Assembly (NCBI GenBank): GCA_016296655.1
Contig: JAEDIW010000042.1
Location: 1-21,718 of the forward strand
Reading direction: 5' to 3'
Source of the DNA: Treponema sp.
GTDB taxonomy: Bacteria > Spirochaetota > Spirochaetia > Treponematales > Treponemataceae
DNA: 21,718 nt
Numbering within the stretch: the stretch's first letter is position 1; every line of letters begins with the position of its first letter. The position numbers were made by a program, and so were the translations under genes. The notes beneath the pieces are model-generated. The model saw nothing but the letters and a program-made list of their open reading frames with translations. It ran no database searches and was not told the DNA's origin. Below, in pieces: positions 8,279 through 16,289 of this stretch.

Positions 8279-9261
8279 TAGTCACCTTCGCTGCCATTTT
8301 CGGCAGAGTCTGCATCTTCGGCAGATGCGGCTGTTTCAGCAGATGTGGCAATTTTTTCAATATTTTCAGCATCTGCAGGAACTTCGGCAGAAATCGACTC
8401 TGGCAGGCAAGCTGCAGGCGCCGGCAACTTTCCTGCATTTTCAATTTCAACTAAGCTGCCCGTAACATTAAGGTAAAAAAGCGGAACAGCCATGCACATC
8501 CGGACAAATGCCGTATACGCAGCAATAAAATATGCAAATTCAAAAATTGAAGCCAAAAAAGATGCCGCTCCTGACAGATTTTTCGGCAAAAAAAGAGACA
8601 GCGCATAAATGACGGCGGCAGCTGCAAGCCAAAATCCTCCGGCATAAATGACAAATCCGCAGAACCTGAAACACCGGCCTTTCATCAATACAAAACTTTT
8701 CTTAAAACACCGCAGGACTTTTTCATTCGGATTGTCTGCAAGACAAACCCACACAAAAGAAAAAGGAACAAGCAGCACCAGGACAAAAATCATATATATA
8801 GCAAAAATCCTGCCGGCAAGTTCAGGAAGTGAAAGCCCCGTAAAAAAATCAGGATTCCTGATTTTTAGAACCAGAACCACAATCTGGCAAAAAATGAACG
8901 CAAGAATAAACCCTAAAGAATACAAGGCAGATGCTTTTGCAATTCGTTTGCGCTCCCTAAAACCGTTGAACAGGAAACCCAGCGTTACGTATTCATTACG
9001 GAGCATCCGCAAAAGCAGAACTTGATAGCCGTACTGCAAAATCATCACAAAAACAAAGCCGACAAAAAGAAAAATCAATGAAATGACAAAAACAGCAATT
9101 GAATTTTCCCTGGAAGATATTATAAGCATGGCGAAGAAAGAAAATGATGTCATAAACAAAGATTCAAGCACAGACATCATCAAAAATGAAAAAAGAGCTT
9201 TCCACATATTTACGCGCAGACAGGAATTAAGCGTCTGAGCCATTTGCCTGTAATTTTTCAT
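8278..9261 (-). CDS. DUF975-like polytopic membrane protein
   Basis: Membrane protein of 327 residues with roughly six hydrophobic segments. The central block LADNPNEKVLRCFKKSFVLMKGR and the late MAVPLFYLNVTG resemble the DUF975 family of Gram-positive and spirochaete membrane proteins, whose function is unknown. The last 45 residues form an acidic Ala/Glu/Ser-rich tail (AEVPADAENIEKIATSAE onward), probably cytoplasmic and disordered. AGAGGG precedes the ATG. It begins 12 bases after the parC stop and its own stop overlaps the yigZ start, so it sits inside an operon with topoisomerase IV. DUF975 assignment is by eye and moderately sure. Confidence 0.75.
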   Translation of the reverse strand: MKNYRQMAQTLNSCLRVNMWKALFSFLMMSVLESLFMTSFSFFAMLIISSRENSIAVFVISLIFLFVGFVFVMILQYGYQVLLLRMLRNEYVTLGFLFNGFRERKRIAKASALYSLGFILAFIFCQIVVLVLKIRNPDFFTGLSLPELAGRIFAIYMIFVLVLLVPFSFVWVCLADNPNEKVLRCFKKSFVLMKGRCFRFCGFVIYAGGFWLAAAAVIYALSLFLPKNLSGAASFLASIFEFAYFIAAYTAFVRMCMAVPLFYLNVTGSLVEIENAGKLPAPAACLPESISAEVPADAENIEKIATSAETAASAEDADSAENGSEGD

Positions 9262-9273
9262 ATTTTACCCTCT

Positions 9274-11211
9274 TTAAAATTGCACATCCTGAAAGGATTC
9301 TGCTTCAACGCTTTCAACTTCGCGCGCTTCAAGGCGAACCCCAAGAGCTTTTAAACCTTTTTCAGCATAGCTGGAAGCCTTGAAAACCTGTTCAAGAATT
9401 TTCACGCGCGGCTTCTTTACATAATGCACTTTGAACGAAAAATCATCACGCGTATCAACATGAAGAACCTCCATTCCATCTGGCGCAAAAAAATAATCCC
9501 TGTTCAAAATGAACCCACCGATACGGCATCTTTTTACATAAAGGAACTTAGTCGCCGGATCTCTATACAAAACAGTAAACAGAACCTTCGAAAGAATTTC
9601 CTTATCGGCAAGAGAACAGAACCACATCCCCTGTCCTACAAATAATTTTTCAGGTACATCGCAAACCATATACATTCCGCTTTTCCGCACAAACAAAATT
9701 CTGTCGTAAGGCGTTACACGGAATTTTTCTTCGCCTGAAGAAACCGACGTTCCAAGATAGCCTTTTGCATCGTAGCGCAGCGGAAGATTTCTTTGAACGA
9801 CAGACTTTACGTCCACTGCAGAAAATTCTGCAATCTTTGTATGGCGAACCAGCAGTTCAGGTGCAAATTTTTCAAATTTTTGAATCATTCCTCCAAGATA
9901 TTCAACAGCACAAGCCGTCAAATTCTTTAAGTTCCGGTTAATTTCACGCAAACGTTCATTTATAGCCTTGACCTGTTCACGATTTTTGCTTATATCAAAC
10001 AGAGAAATGCGCCGGATTGGAATCTGCAGCAGATGTTCAACATCTTCGTCATTAATTTCACGAATCAATTCAGCTTTAAACGGTTTGAACCCGTCCTTTA
10101 CAGCCTTAGAAACAGTTTCTGCAGTCCGCTTGTTTTCAATTTCCTTGTAAATGCGCTCTTCTACAAAAATCCGCTCAAGAGTACGAATATGCAGCTCTTC
10201 AGTCAGCTTCCCCTTTTCAAATTCAAGCTCATCCTTAATAATTGCCGTAAGTTTGCCTGCATAATACCTGATAATTTCTGTTGCTGTCATTGCAACCGGC
10301 ATATTATCCTTGATTACCAGCATCTGACATGAAATAGTTTTTTCGCAGTCCGTGTAGGCATACAGCGAATCTATAACATCCTTTGAGTAAACACCCCTGG
10401 GAAGCTTGATTTCAATATTACAGTGATCTGTAGTAAACTGCTCCACCGAAGCAATTTTTATTTTGCCAGCCTTGTATGCATTATCAATCGAATCAACCAG
10501 GCCTTTTGCATTTGTATCAAGAGGCAGCTCCGTAATTACAATCTTTTTTTCATCGCTGACATCAAATTTCGCACGAGTTACGATTTTTCCGTTGCCGTCA
10601 TTATAATTGCTCACATCAATCAGACCGCCAGTTGAAACATCAGGAAAAATTTTAAAATCTTCGCCATTCAGGCATTTTATTTCAGCATCAAGCACTTCCT
10701 TCAGATTGTATGGAAGAATTTTTGTACTCATGCCAACCGCAATCCCTTCCGCTCCCATGACAAGAGCCAGCGGAATTTTTGCCCTATAAACTTCAGGCTC
10801 TTCGCCACGCCCGTCATAATTCGGAATATAATGCGTAATGGCTTTGTTAGTTACAAGAAATTCTTTTGCCATCGGATGAATGCGACATTCAATATAACGG
10901 CCAGCAGATGCAGGATCTCCCGTAAATTTATTTCCAAAATTCCCCTGTTTTTCAATGAAAATTTCCTTGTTCGCCAGATTTACCAAAGCCCCGTAAATTG
11001 ACGCATCCCCGTGAGGATGATATTTCATCGTACGCCCTACAACGTTTGCAACCTTCTGAAAATATCCGTCGTCCACTTCAAAAAGCGTATGCAGAATCCT
11101 GCGCTGAACAGGCTTCAACCCGTCTTCCAAATCAGGAATTGCCCTGTCACGTATTACATAAGAAGCATATTCAATAAAATTTTTATCAAACAGATTTTTG
11201 ACAAATGCCAT
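9274..11211 (-). CDS. parC: DNA topoisomerase IV subunit A
   Basis: Breakage-reunion subunit of 645 residues. With ParE it passes one DNA duplex through another to unlink daughter chromosomes. It opens with IRDRAIPDLEDGLKPVQRRI (20-39) and KYHPHGDASIYGALV (63-77). The catalytic tyrosine is Y106 in SAGRYIECRI. The length is short for GyrA (usually above 800) and fits the compact ParC of spirochaetes and Bacteroidetes, which lack the six-bladed wrapping domain with its GyrA box; none is visible here. GAGGT lies just before the ATG. It follows parE by 110 bases and precedes the membrane protein gene by 12, supporting ParC rather than a second gyrase subunit. Confidence 0.92.
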   Translation of the reverse strand: MAFVKNLFDKNFIEYASYVIRDRAIPDLEDGLKPVQRRILHTLFEVDDGYFQKVANVVGRTMKYHPHGDASIYGALVNLANKEIFIEKQGNFGNKFTGDPASAGRYIECRIHPMAKEFLVTNKAITHYIPNYDGRGEEPEVYRAKIPLALVMGAEGIAVGMSTKILPYNLKEVLDAEIKCLNGEDFKIFPDVSTGGLIDVSNYNDGNGKIVTRAKFDVSDEKKIVITELPLDTNAKGLVDSIDNAYKAGKIKIASVEQFTTDHCNIEIKLPRGVYSKDVIDSLYAYTDCEKTISCQMLVIKDNMPVAMTATEIIRYYAGKLTAIIKDELEFEKGKLTEELHIRTLERIFVEERIYKEIENKRTAETVSKAVKDGFKPFKAELIREINDEDVEHLLQIPIRRISLFDISKNREQVKAINERLREINRNLKNLTACAVEYLGGMIQKFEKFAPELLVRHTKIAEFSAVDVKSVVQRNLPLRYDAKGYLGTSVSSGEEKFRVTPYDRILFVRKSGMYMVCDVPEKLFVGQGMWFCSLADKEILSKVLFTVLYRDPATKFLYVKRCRIGGFILNRDYFFAPDGMEVLHVDTRDDFSFKVHYVKKPRVKILEQVFKASSYAEKGLKALGVRLEAREVESVEAESFQDVQF

Positions 11212-11232
11212 AGTTACCTCAAAATTTTTAAG

Positions 11233-11302
11233 AGGGGAAAAGCCTTTCCCCTAGGCTCAACTAAAGTTTCGCCATACCCCTTTCCAGCGGGGAGAACCCC
11301 GC
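11233..11302 (-). other. Two hairpins in the parE-parC gap
   Basis: AGGGGAAA (11233-11240) pairs with TTTCCCCT (11245-11252) around a four-base loop, and GCGGGG (11287-11292) pairs with CCCCGC (11297-11302). Both lie in the 110-base gap upstream of the parC ribosome binding site. The region is GC-rich compared with its flanks, like the island at 5313. It may modulate parC expression within the operon or stabilise transcript ends. Confidence 0.5.
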
Positions 11303-11321
11303 AACGCCCCCGACACACAAA

Positions 11322-13490
11322 TCAGACATCAATTTCCGCATTAGACAGCAAATTCTGCTCAATAAATTTCCGCCTTTCAGGAGTATTTTTGCCCATGTAA
11401 AAGGCAAGCAGCTGCGGAATCGCCTTCAGCTGACTGATTTCAACAGGAGTCAGCCGGATTGTTTCTGCTGCAATAAACTGCTTGAATTCACTTGGGTTAA
11501 TCTCTCCAAGCCCCTTAAATCGGCTTGTTTCACAGTTTTTTCCAAGCTTTGCCTGAGCTTCGTCCCTGTCCTTTTCCGAATAGCAGTAAATGTTTTCCTT
11601 TTTATTGCGAACCCGGAAAAGCGGCGTTTCCAGAATCCACACACGGCCACTTGTAACAAGTTCTTCAAAATATCCAAGAAAGAACGTAAGCACCAAATTC
11701 CTGATATGGAATCCGTCATTATCAGCATCAGTTGCAATTACAATTTTTGAATATTTCAGATTTTCAACACTGTTTTCAATGCCCAAAGCCATCATCAGCT
11801 GATAAAGTTCATCATTTTTATAAATATCAGACTGCTTCTTGCCGTACATATTTTCAGGCTTGCCCCGCAAAGAAAAAATCGCCTGATAGTTTGCATCCCT
11901 GGAATGAGTCATAACTCCAGAAGCAGACTGTCCTTCGGTAATAAAAATCATGGAATTGTCACCTAGCAGACCATCCTGCAGATGAAAACGGCAGTCGTCC
12001 AGCTTTGGAATGCGTATGCTGACCTTTCGGGCATTTTCTTTTGCCTGTTTTTTTACAGCAGACAAATCGGTTCGAAGTTTTTCATTTGCTTCGATTTTTT
12101 CTTTGAGGCATTCAGCAGCCTTGGGATTTTTGTGCAGCCAGTTGTCCAAACCTGACTGAACTTCGCTTACGACCCACTGCCGAATGTCAGTATTGCCAAG
12201 CTTGTTTTTTGTCTGACTTTCAAAAACAGGATCCTTTACTTTTACAAGCACCGCAGCCGTAATGCCTTCGCGAATGTCTTCAGATTTATAACTTGCCTGA
12301 AAAAAATCATTCACGCCTTTTATAAAACCTTCCTTGAACGCGTTCAGATGAGAACCGCCGTCGGAAGTGTACTGCCCGTTTACAAAAGAAAAATAATTTT
12401 CGCCATAGGAATTTGTATGCGTAAATGCAAACTGAAGATGCTCGCCAATATAATGCCCTATAGGATAAATGGTTTCAGATTCCAGTTCCTTTTGCAACAA
12501 ATCCAAAAGACCATTTTGAGAAGCAAAATCACGACCATTCAGCCGGATTGTAAGGCCAGAATTTAAATAGGCATAGTTCCAGATACGTTTTTCAACATAT
12601 TCCATATTGAAAGAATATTTGCCAAAAATCGCTTCATCAGGAACAAATTCAAAATAAGTTCCGTTTTTTGTACCAGGTTTTACGTTGCCTGCTTTTTTAG
12701 ACTTAAGCCTGCCCTGCTCAAAAACAGCTTCCACACATTTTCCGTCCCGAATGGACATTACACGGAAGTACGAAGAAAGGGCATTTACGGCCTTTGTACC
12801 TACACCGTTCATTCCGACAGAAAACTGGAAAACATCATCATTGTATTTTGCACCTGTGTTTATTTCACTTACACAGTCAACAACTTTTCCAAGAGGAATT
12901 CCACGCCCGTAATCCCGGACTTTTACCCTGCTGTCCTTTATTTCAACATCAATTTTATTGCCAAACCCAACAATAAATTCGTCAATAGAATTGTCAATTA
13001 TTTCCTTTACAAGTACATAAATTCCGTCATTTTGATTGGAACCGTCGCCAAGCCGTCCAATGTACATTCCAGAACGCAGGCGGATATGCTCAAGAGCGTC
13101 AAGATGTTTTACCTGATCGTCTCCGTAGTCTGCAAGTTTTTTTGTTCCGGCTTTTGCATTAGGATCAATGGCCTTTGCAGCGGCAAGTTTTTTTTCAGAC
13201 TGTTCAACCGTTGTTTTTGGACTAAAAACAGATGCCTGCTCTTTTGCCGTTTTTTTTGATTTGGCAACAGTTTTTGCATTATCCCAGGCACGAAAGGTTC
13301 CGTTTTCATCAATGCCTGCTACAGGCTTTGTTCTGGCAGCCCTGACAGTTTTTGCAGATTTTTCAGCACCGACAGTTTTTTCAGTGCCTGCAGTTTCTGA
13401 TGTTTTTGAAGCTGCCTTAGAGGCGGTGTTTTTTGCCTTTACAGATTTTTCTTCAGCAGCTGTTTCTTTTTTTGTAATTTTCCCACCCAT
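11322..13490 (-). CDS. parE: DNA topoisomerase IV subunit B with Lys/Ala-rich N-terminal extension
   Basis: ATPase subunit of topoisomerase IV, 722 residues. The GHKL ATPase core starts near residue 121 (YGDDQVKHLDALEHIRLRSGMYIG). It has E163 and N167 in VKEIIDNSIDE, DYGRGIP (193-199) and the lid GMNGVGTKAVNALS. The transducer holds QTKNKLGN (426-433). The TOPRIM part has TEGQSAS (518-524), TDADNDGFH (587-595) and FKGLGE (658-663). Residues 1-120 are an added low-complexity segment rich in Lys, Ala, Thr and Glu. There is no methionine between residue 1 and the core, so the extension is real unless a GTG or TTG start is used. No ribosome binding site precedes the ATG; the promoter lies so close that the mRNA is probably leaderless. 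First gene of the operon with parC. Confidence 0.92.
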   Translation of the reverse strand: MGGKITKKETAAEEKSVKAKNTASKAASKTSETAGTEKTVGAEKSAKTVRAARTKPVAGIDENGTFRAWDNAKTVAKSKKTAKEQASVFSPKTTVEQSEKKLAAAKAIDPNAKAGTKKLADYGDDQVKHLDALEHIRLRSGMYIGRLGDGSNQNDGIYVLVKEIIDNSIDEFIVGFGNKIDVEIKDSRVKVRDYGRGIPLGKVVDCVSEINTGAKYNDDVFQFSVGMNGVGTKAVNALSSYFRVMSIRDGKCVEAVFEQGRLKSKKAGNVKPGTKNGTYFEFVPDEAIFGKYSFNMEYVEKRIWNYAYLNSGLTIRLNGRDFASQNGLLDLLQKELESETIYPIGHYIGEHLQFAFTHTNSYGENYFSFVNGQYTSDGGSHLNAFKEGFIKGVNDFFQASYKSEDIREGITAAVLVKVKDPVFESQTKNKLGNTDIRQWVVSEVQSGLDNWLHKNPKAAECLKEKIEANEKLRTDLSAVKKQAKENARKVSIRIPKLDDCRFHLQDGLLGDNSMIFITEGQSASGVMTHSRDANYQAIFSLRGKPENMYGKKQSDIYKNDELYQLMMALGIENSVENLKYSKIVIATDADNDGFHIRNLVLTFFLGYFEELVTSGRVWILETPLFRVRNKKENIYCYSEKDRDEAQAKLGKNCETSRFKGLGEINPSEFKQFIAAETIRLTPVEISQLKAIPQLLAFYMGKNTPERRKFIEQNLLSNAEIDV

Positions 13491-13492
13491 AA

Positions 13493-13527
13493 TTGTATAG
13501 TATACAACAATATAAAAAAGTTTTCAA
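13493..13527 (-). promoter_or_regulatory. Sigma-70-type promoter of parE overlapped by a palindrome
   Basis: On the minus strand TTGAAA (13527-13522), a 17-base spacer and TATACT (13504-13499) form a near-consensus promoter. The ATG at 13490 begins eight bases after the -10, about where transcription should start. The -10 is embedded in a perfect 7+1+7 palindrome, TTGTATA/TATACAA (13493-13507), which could be an operator. Confidence 0.65.
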
Positions 13528-13651
13528 ATCCAATGTTCTAAAATGCACGGAAAATTTCATGCCAGGAAATTCATGCTTTTAAGAGAAAAAATCTACAAAA
13601 AAATCACCTGAATTTACATAAAAAATCTCACAGCTACTTGATAGTGTTTTT

Positions 13652-13657
13652 TATACT
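13652..13657 (+). promoter_or_regulatory. Candidate -10 for a long trmO leader
   Basis: TATACT on the plus strand, about 310 bases before the trmO ATG, without a clear -35 at 17 bases (TTGATA at 13638 is too close). If used, the transcript would carry all the hairpins at 13810-13952. A tiny reading frame (ATG at 13658, seven codons) follows at once. I see nothing else in 13528-13790 beyond a weak stem CTGGA/TCCAG at 13711-13725. Confidence 0.3.
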
Positions 13658-13793
13658 ATGTACAAGTACAGCATCAGCTGAAAAAACAATTCCAGGGCCC
13701 GGAAAAAACACTGGAGCTGTTCCAGAAGTAAAGTGCTGTCATTCCGAAATAAAATTCAGCATGGCAGAACTTTTCAGGCAGTTCCTTCAATGA

Positions 13794-13959
13794 TTTTTAC
13801 AGGAGGTGTAATAAAAACTTTGCCTGAAATAGCGTCAAAGTTTTTATTCACAAGTTCGCGTTGCGAACTTCCTTATCAACTGCCGCTTCTCATTTCATTG
13901 CGAAGCGGCATAAAAAGTCAATCGATTGTTGAAACAATCTTCTTGACTTTTTACAGGAG
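13794..13959 (+). repeat. Four-hairpin array bracketed by a 12-base direct repeat, upstream of trmO
   Basis: TTTTTACAGGAG occurs at 13794-13805 and again at 13948-13959; the second copy is the ribosome binding site of trmO. Between them lie four perfect stems. They are 13 bp AATAAAAACTTTG (13810-13822 with 13836-13848), 8 bp AAGTTCGC (13852-13859 with 13863-13870), 9 bp TGCCGCTTC (13881-13889 with 13902-13910), and a two-part stem AAAAAGTCAA (13912-13921 with 13943-13952) enclosing GATTGTT (13924-13930 with 13933-13939). Almost every base is in a stem. It could be an inserted repeat element or a structured leader. Confidence 0.65.
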
Positions 13960-13964
13960 ATTTT

Positions 13965-14441
13965 ATGGAAAAATTTATTATGAATCCCATTGGACGGATT
14001 GAAAACAAAGGCGATGAATGTTGTATTGTTCTGGAAAAACGCTATGCAGAGGGGTTGAAAGGACTCAAAGATTTTTCGCATGTGCAGGTTTTCTGGTGGT
14101 TTGACAAATGTGACAATTCTGCCTGCCGTGAAAATCTTGTTGAACAAAAGCCCTACCGCAACTCACCACAGGAACTTGGAGTTTTTGCAACCCGCTCTCC
14201 ATTAAGGCCGAATCCCATTGCAGTAACAACTGCAGGCATAACGTTTATTGATGAATCCAACGGAATTGTCGGCATAGGGTTCATTGATGCAGATGATGGA
14301 ACACCTGTGCTTGACTTGAAACCGTACACTCCAAGCCTTGACAGAATCGAAAATCCATCTGTTCCACAATGGTGCTCTGAATGGCCAAAATCCCTTGAAG
14401 AAAGTGCTGTCTTCGACTGGAGCAGCGTTTTTAACTTCTAA
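13965..14441 (+). CDS. trmO: tRNA (adenine(37)-N6)-methyltransferase, TrmO/TsaA family
   Basis: Protein of 158 residues of the TsaA/TrmO beta-barrel family. In E. coli TrmO methylates N6-threonylcarbamoyladenosine at position 37 of tRNA-Thr with S-adenosylmethionine. Family signatures are MNPIGRIEN at the start, GVFATRSPLRPNPIAVT (72-88) and DADDGTPVLDLKPYTPSLD (108-126). It is shorter than the E. coli enzyme (about 235 residues) and has only the core domain. GGAG at 13956-13959 precedes the ATG. It is a single-gene unit between the hairpin array and a strong terminator. Substrate is inferred from the family; related single-domain proteins may act on other molecules. Confidence 0.88.
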   Translation: MEKFIMNPIGRIENKGDECCIVLEKRYAEGLKGLKDFSHVQVFWWFDKCDNSACRENLVEQKPYRNSPQELGVFATRSPLRPNPIAVTTAGITFIDESNGIVGIGFIDADDGTPVLDLKPYTPSLDRIENPSVPQWCSEWPKSLEESAVFDWSSVFNF

Positions 14442-14457
14442 TTTCTGACCTTTTTCA

Positions 14458-14502
14458 AAAAAGTGCCGGCTGATGCATAACGCAGACACACCGGCACTTT
14501 TT
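14458..14502. terminator. Strong rho-independent terminator after trmO
   Basis: AAAAAGTGCCGG (14458-14469) pairs perfectly over 12 bp with CCGGCACTTTTT (14491-14502), around a 21-base loop. The T-rich 3' arm gives termination on the plus strand, and the mirrored A-rich 5' arm would do the same on the minus strand. Confidence 0.85.
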
Positions 14503-14552
14503 GCAAATCAAAAAGGCGCCCAGAATATACAGATTCAACTTAAAAACTTTAA

Positions 14553-14581
14553 TTGAATTTCAACTGTTTTACTGATAATAT
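14553..14581 (+). promoter_or_regulatory. Promoter of the 14590 gene, predicting a leaderless mRNA
   Basis: TTGAAT (14553-14558), 17 bases, TAATAT (14576-14581). The predicted transcription start falls at about 14588, two bases before the ATG at 14590. No ribosome binding site is present in between. Confidence 0.55.
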
Positions 14582-14589
14582 TCAATGTC

Positions 14590-15333
14590 ATGAAAAAAAG
14601 TTTTTTCTTTCTGCTTTTCGTACTTTTTTGCATAGATTTGACAGCCTTAAACTTCAAGCCGAAACAGCATTTAATTCAGACAGATTTAAGTTATGCGGCA
14701 GAACGCGGTTTTGAACGGGATGAATATTTATTTTCACTTGAATACTTTGCAGACTGGGATTGTGCAAAAGCCTTCACTGGCATTCAAAATTATGAAAAAG
14801 TTTTTGATTTTACAGCCGGTTCCATTTTTTTTCCGCCAGTTCTGCAAATCCAGCGGAAAAAATCAAATCTTGCACTGGGATTCGAAGGGATTTACCACCT
14901 GCAGAATCAAAAAGACATTGCTCTTGAACAGGATTTTATTTTCAACTGCCATGCAAGATATGCTAACAAAAAGGATTTTTCCTTCAGATATTTAATCGGC
15001 TATGGCAGAAAATACACAAATATTTATGCCTTGCCAAAGTCCGTAGGATTTTTAGTTGACAATACCGTAATGCAGGGGCTTTTATTTGACAAAAAGTTTA
15101 AAAATGATTTTGAATTTCACTATTATGTAAAAAATTTTAACATGTATCGTTATTATCTTTTTGATTTTCTGATTCATGATTTTGGCTGTTCCAGGATTTT
15201 TAAGAATAATGTAAAATTCGCAGGAGATATTGAGCTGAAATTTGCAGACCAGTTTACAACAACTCCATACTTAAGCGGCCTATGGTTCAAATTTTCCATT
15301 GGATATTGTTTCAGGTCTTCTACAAAAAAATAA
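14590..15333 (+). CDS. Secreted hypothetical protein, possible outer-membrane barrel
   Basis: Protein of 247 residues that I do not recognise. It starts with a clear Sec signal peptide, MKKSFFFLLFVLFCIDLTAL, likely cut near residue 20. The rest is rich in Phe, Tyr and Lys and shows alternating polar and hydrophobic stretches (for example NDFEFHYYVKNFNMYRYYLFDF and LWFKFSIGYCF at the C-terminus). This fits an outer-membrane beta-barrel or a periplasmic beta-sheet protein; the aromatic-rich end is barrel-like. There is no lipobox. A metallophosphoesterase lipoprotein gene follows after 31 bases, so the two probably form an operon. Function is open. Confidence 0.75.
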   Translation: MKKSFFFLLFVLFCIDLTALNFKPKQHLIQTDLSYAAERGFERDEYLFSLEYFADWDCAKAFTGIQNYEKVFDFTAGSIFFPPVLQIQRKKSNLALGFEGIYHLQNQKDIALEQDFIFNCHARYANKKDFSFRYLIGYGRKYTNIYALPKSVGFLVDNTVMQGLLFDKKFKNDFEFHYYVKNFNMYRYYLFDFLIHDFGCSRIFKNNVKFAGDIELKFADQFTTTPYLSGLWFKFSIGYCFRSSTKK

Positions 15334-15364
15334 AGTTTCTTTGAGATTTCAAGCAGGTAAGTTT

Positions 15365-16252
15365 ATGAATAAATTCTTGGAAAAATCTTTTGTACCTTTT
15401 ACTTTCATCTTCATGCTGAGCATCAGCTCCTGTAAATTCGGCCTTTATCAATTTCTGTTTAACGAAGAATCTGTTGAATCCCGTGCGGACGAAATTAAAA
15501 TCCTGCAGGCAGACCAAATTCCAAGCTTTACGGAAAGCAAATACAGTTTTGCACTTTTTACCGATGCACATGTCGGTTCGGAAGATTTTGGAAAATGTGA
15601 CGACAAATTTTTGGCATGGATTTCTAAGCAGTTTGAAAATCCAGATGAAACAAAACGTCCGAAATTTCTGGTTTCTCTTGGTGACAACATGCATACAGGC
15701 AGAGAAGACAGCAAATATAATTCTTTTCTAGACAGAATAAAGGAACTTGCACAAGAAAAGAACGGTGTCAGTAATTTCAAAACTTATTCAATTATGGGAA
15801 ACCATGATTTGTATAACAATGGCTGGGAACGATTTAAGTCTAATATCTTTCCATATACGTCGTCATATTGCTTTACAGACGGAACATTTTCCTATTATTT
15901 TCTGGATGATGCAAACAACACCTTTGGACAAAGCCAGCGCGATGCAATGGAATCTGCCTTCAAGCAAGATGCAAAACCCAAAATAATTTTCATTCACTGC
16001 CCTATTTACATTGATGCAAGAGATTTGCTGTCCATTATTTTTAAGTTGCAGGATACAATGGAAAGAAACTGGATTTTAACCCTTTTCGCCAAAAATAATG
16101 TAAAGCAGATTTTTTCAGGGCATGTACATTCCCGCTTTAAAACTGATTACGGAAAATTCAGGGAAGATGCGCTTGGCAATTTTGGAAAAGAATACTGGTA
16201 TCTTGTAACGGTTGACAGGACAAACAAAACAGTAACTCTGTCAGAAAACTGA
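15365..16252 (+). CDS. Lipoprotein of the calcineurin-like metallophosphoesterase family
   Basis: Protein of 295 residues. The signal peptide ends in a lipobox ISSC with C23 as the lipidated residue, so it is anchored to a membrane and acts outside the cytoplasm. The catalytic metal-binding set is complete: FTDAHVG (65-71; D67, H69), LGDN (105-108), MGNHD (144-148), IHCP (210-213, H211) and SGHVHS (251-256). It should hydrolyse a phosphomonoester or diester with two divalent metals; the substrate is unknown. I chose the ATG at 15365 because it gives a proper signal peptide and follows AGGT; the frame stays open to 15299, overlapping the previous gene. It is probably co-transcribed with the barrel-like gene upstream. 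Confidence 0.87.
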   Translation: MNKFLEKSFVPFTFIFMLSISSCKFGLYQFLFNEESVESRADEIKILQADQIPSFTESKYSFALFTDAHVGSEDFGKCDDKFLAWISKQFENPDETKRPKFLVSLGDNMHTGREDSKYNSFLDRIKELAQEKNGVSNFKTYSIMGNHDLYNNGWERFKSNIFPYTSSYCFTDGTFSYYFLDDANNTFGQSQRDAMESAFKQDAKPKIIFIHCPIYIDARDLLSIIFKLQDTMERNWILTLFAKNNVKQIFSGHVHSRFKTDYGKFREDALGNFGKEYWYLVTVDRTNKTVTLSEN

Positions 16253-16289
16253 AAATTTCAGCCAGAGTGCAGATTTTCAGGTGCATAAA

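Noticed and set aside
13733..14002. 89-codon open frame through the hairpin array into trmO
   Set aside because: It consists of the hairpin arms read as codons, has no ribosome binding site at its ATG, and overlaps the well-supported trmO start in another frame.
16249..16280. CTGAAAAT/ATTTTCAG stem after the metallophosphoesterase as a terminator
   Set aside because: The stem is AT-rich, overlaps the stop codon and has no T tract after it.
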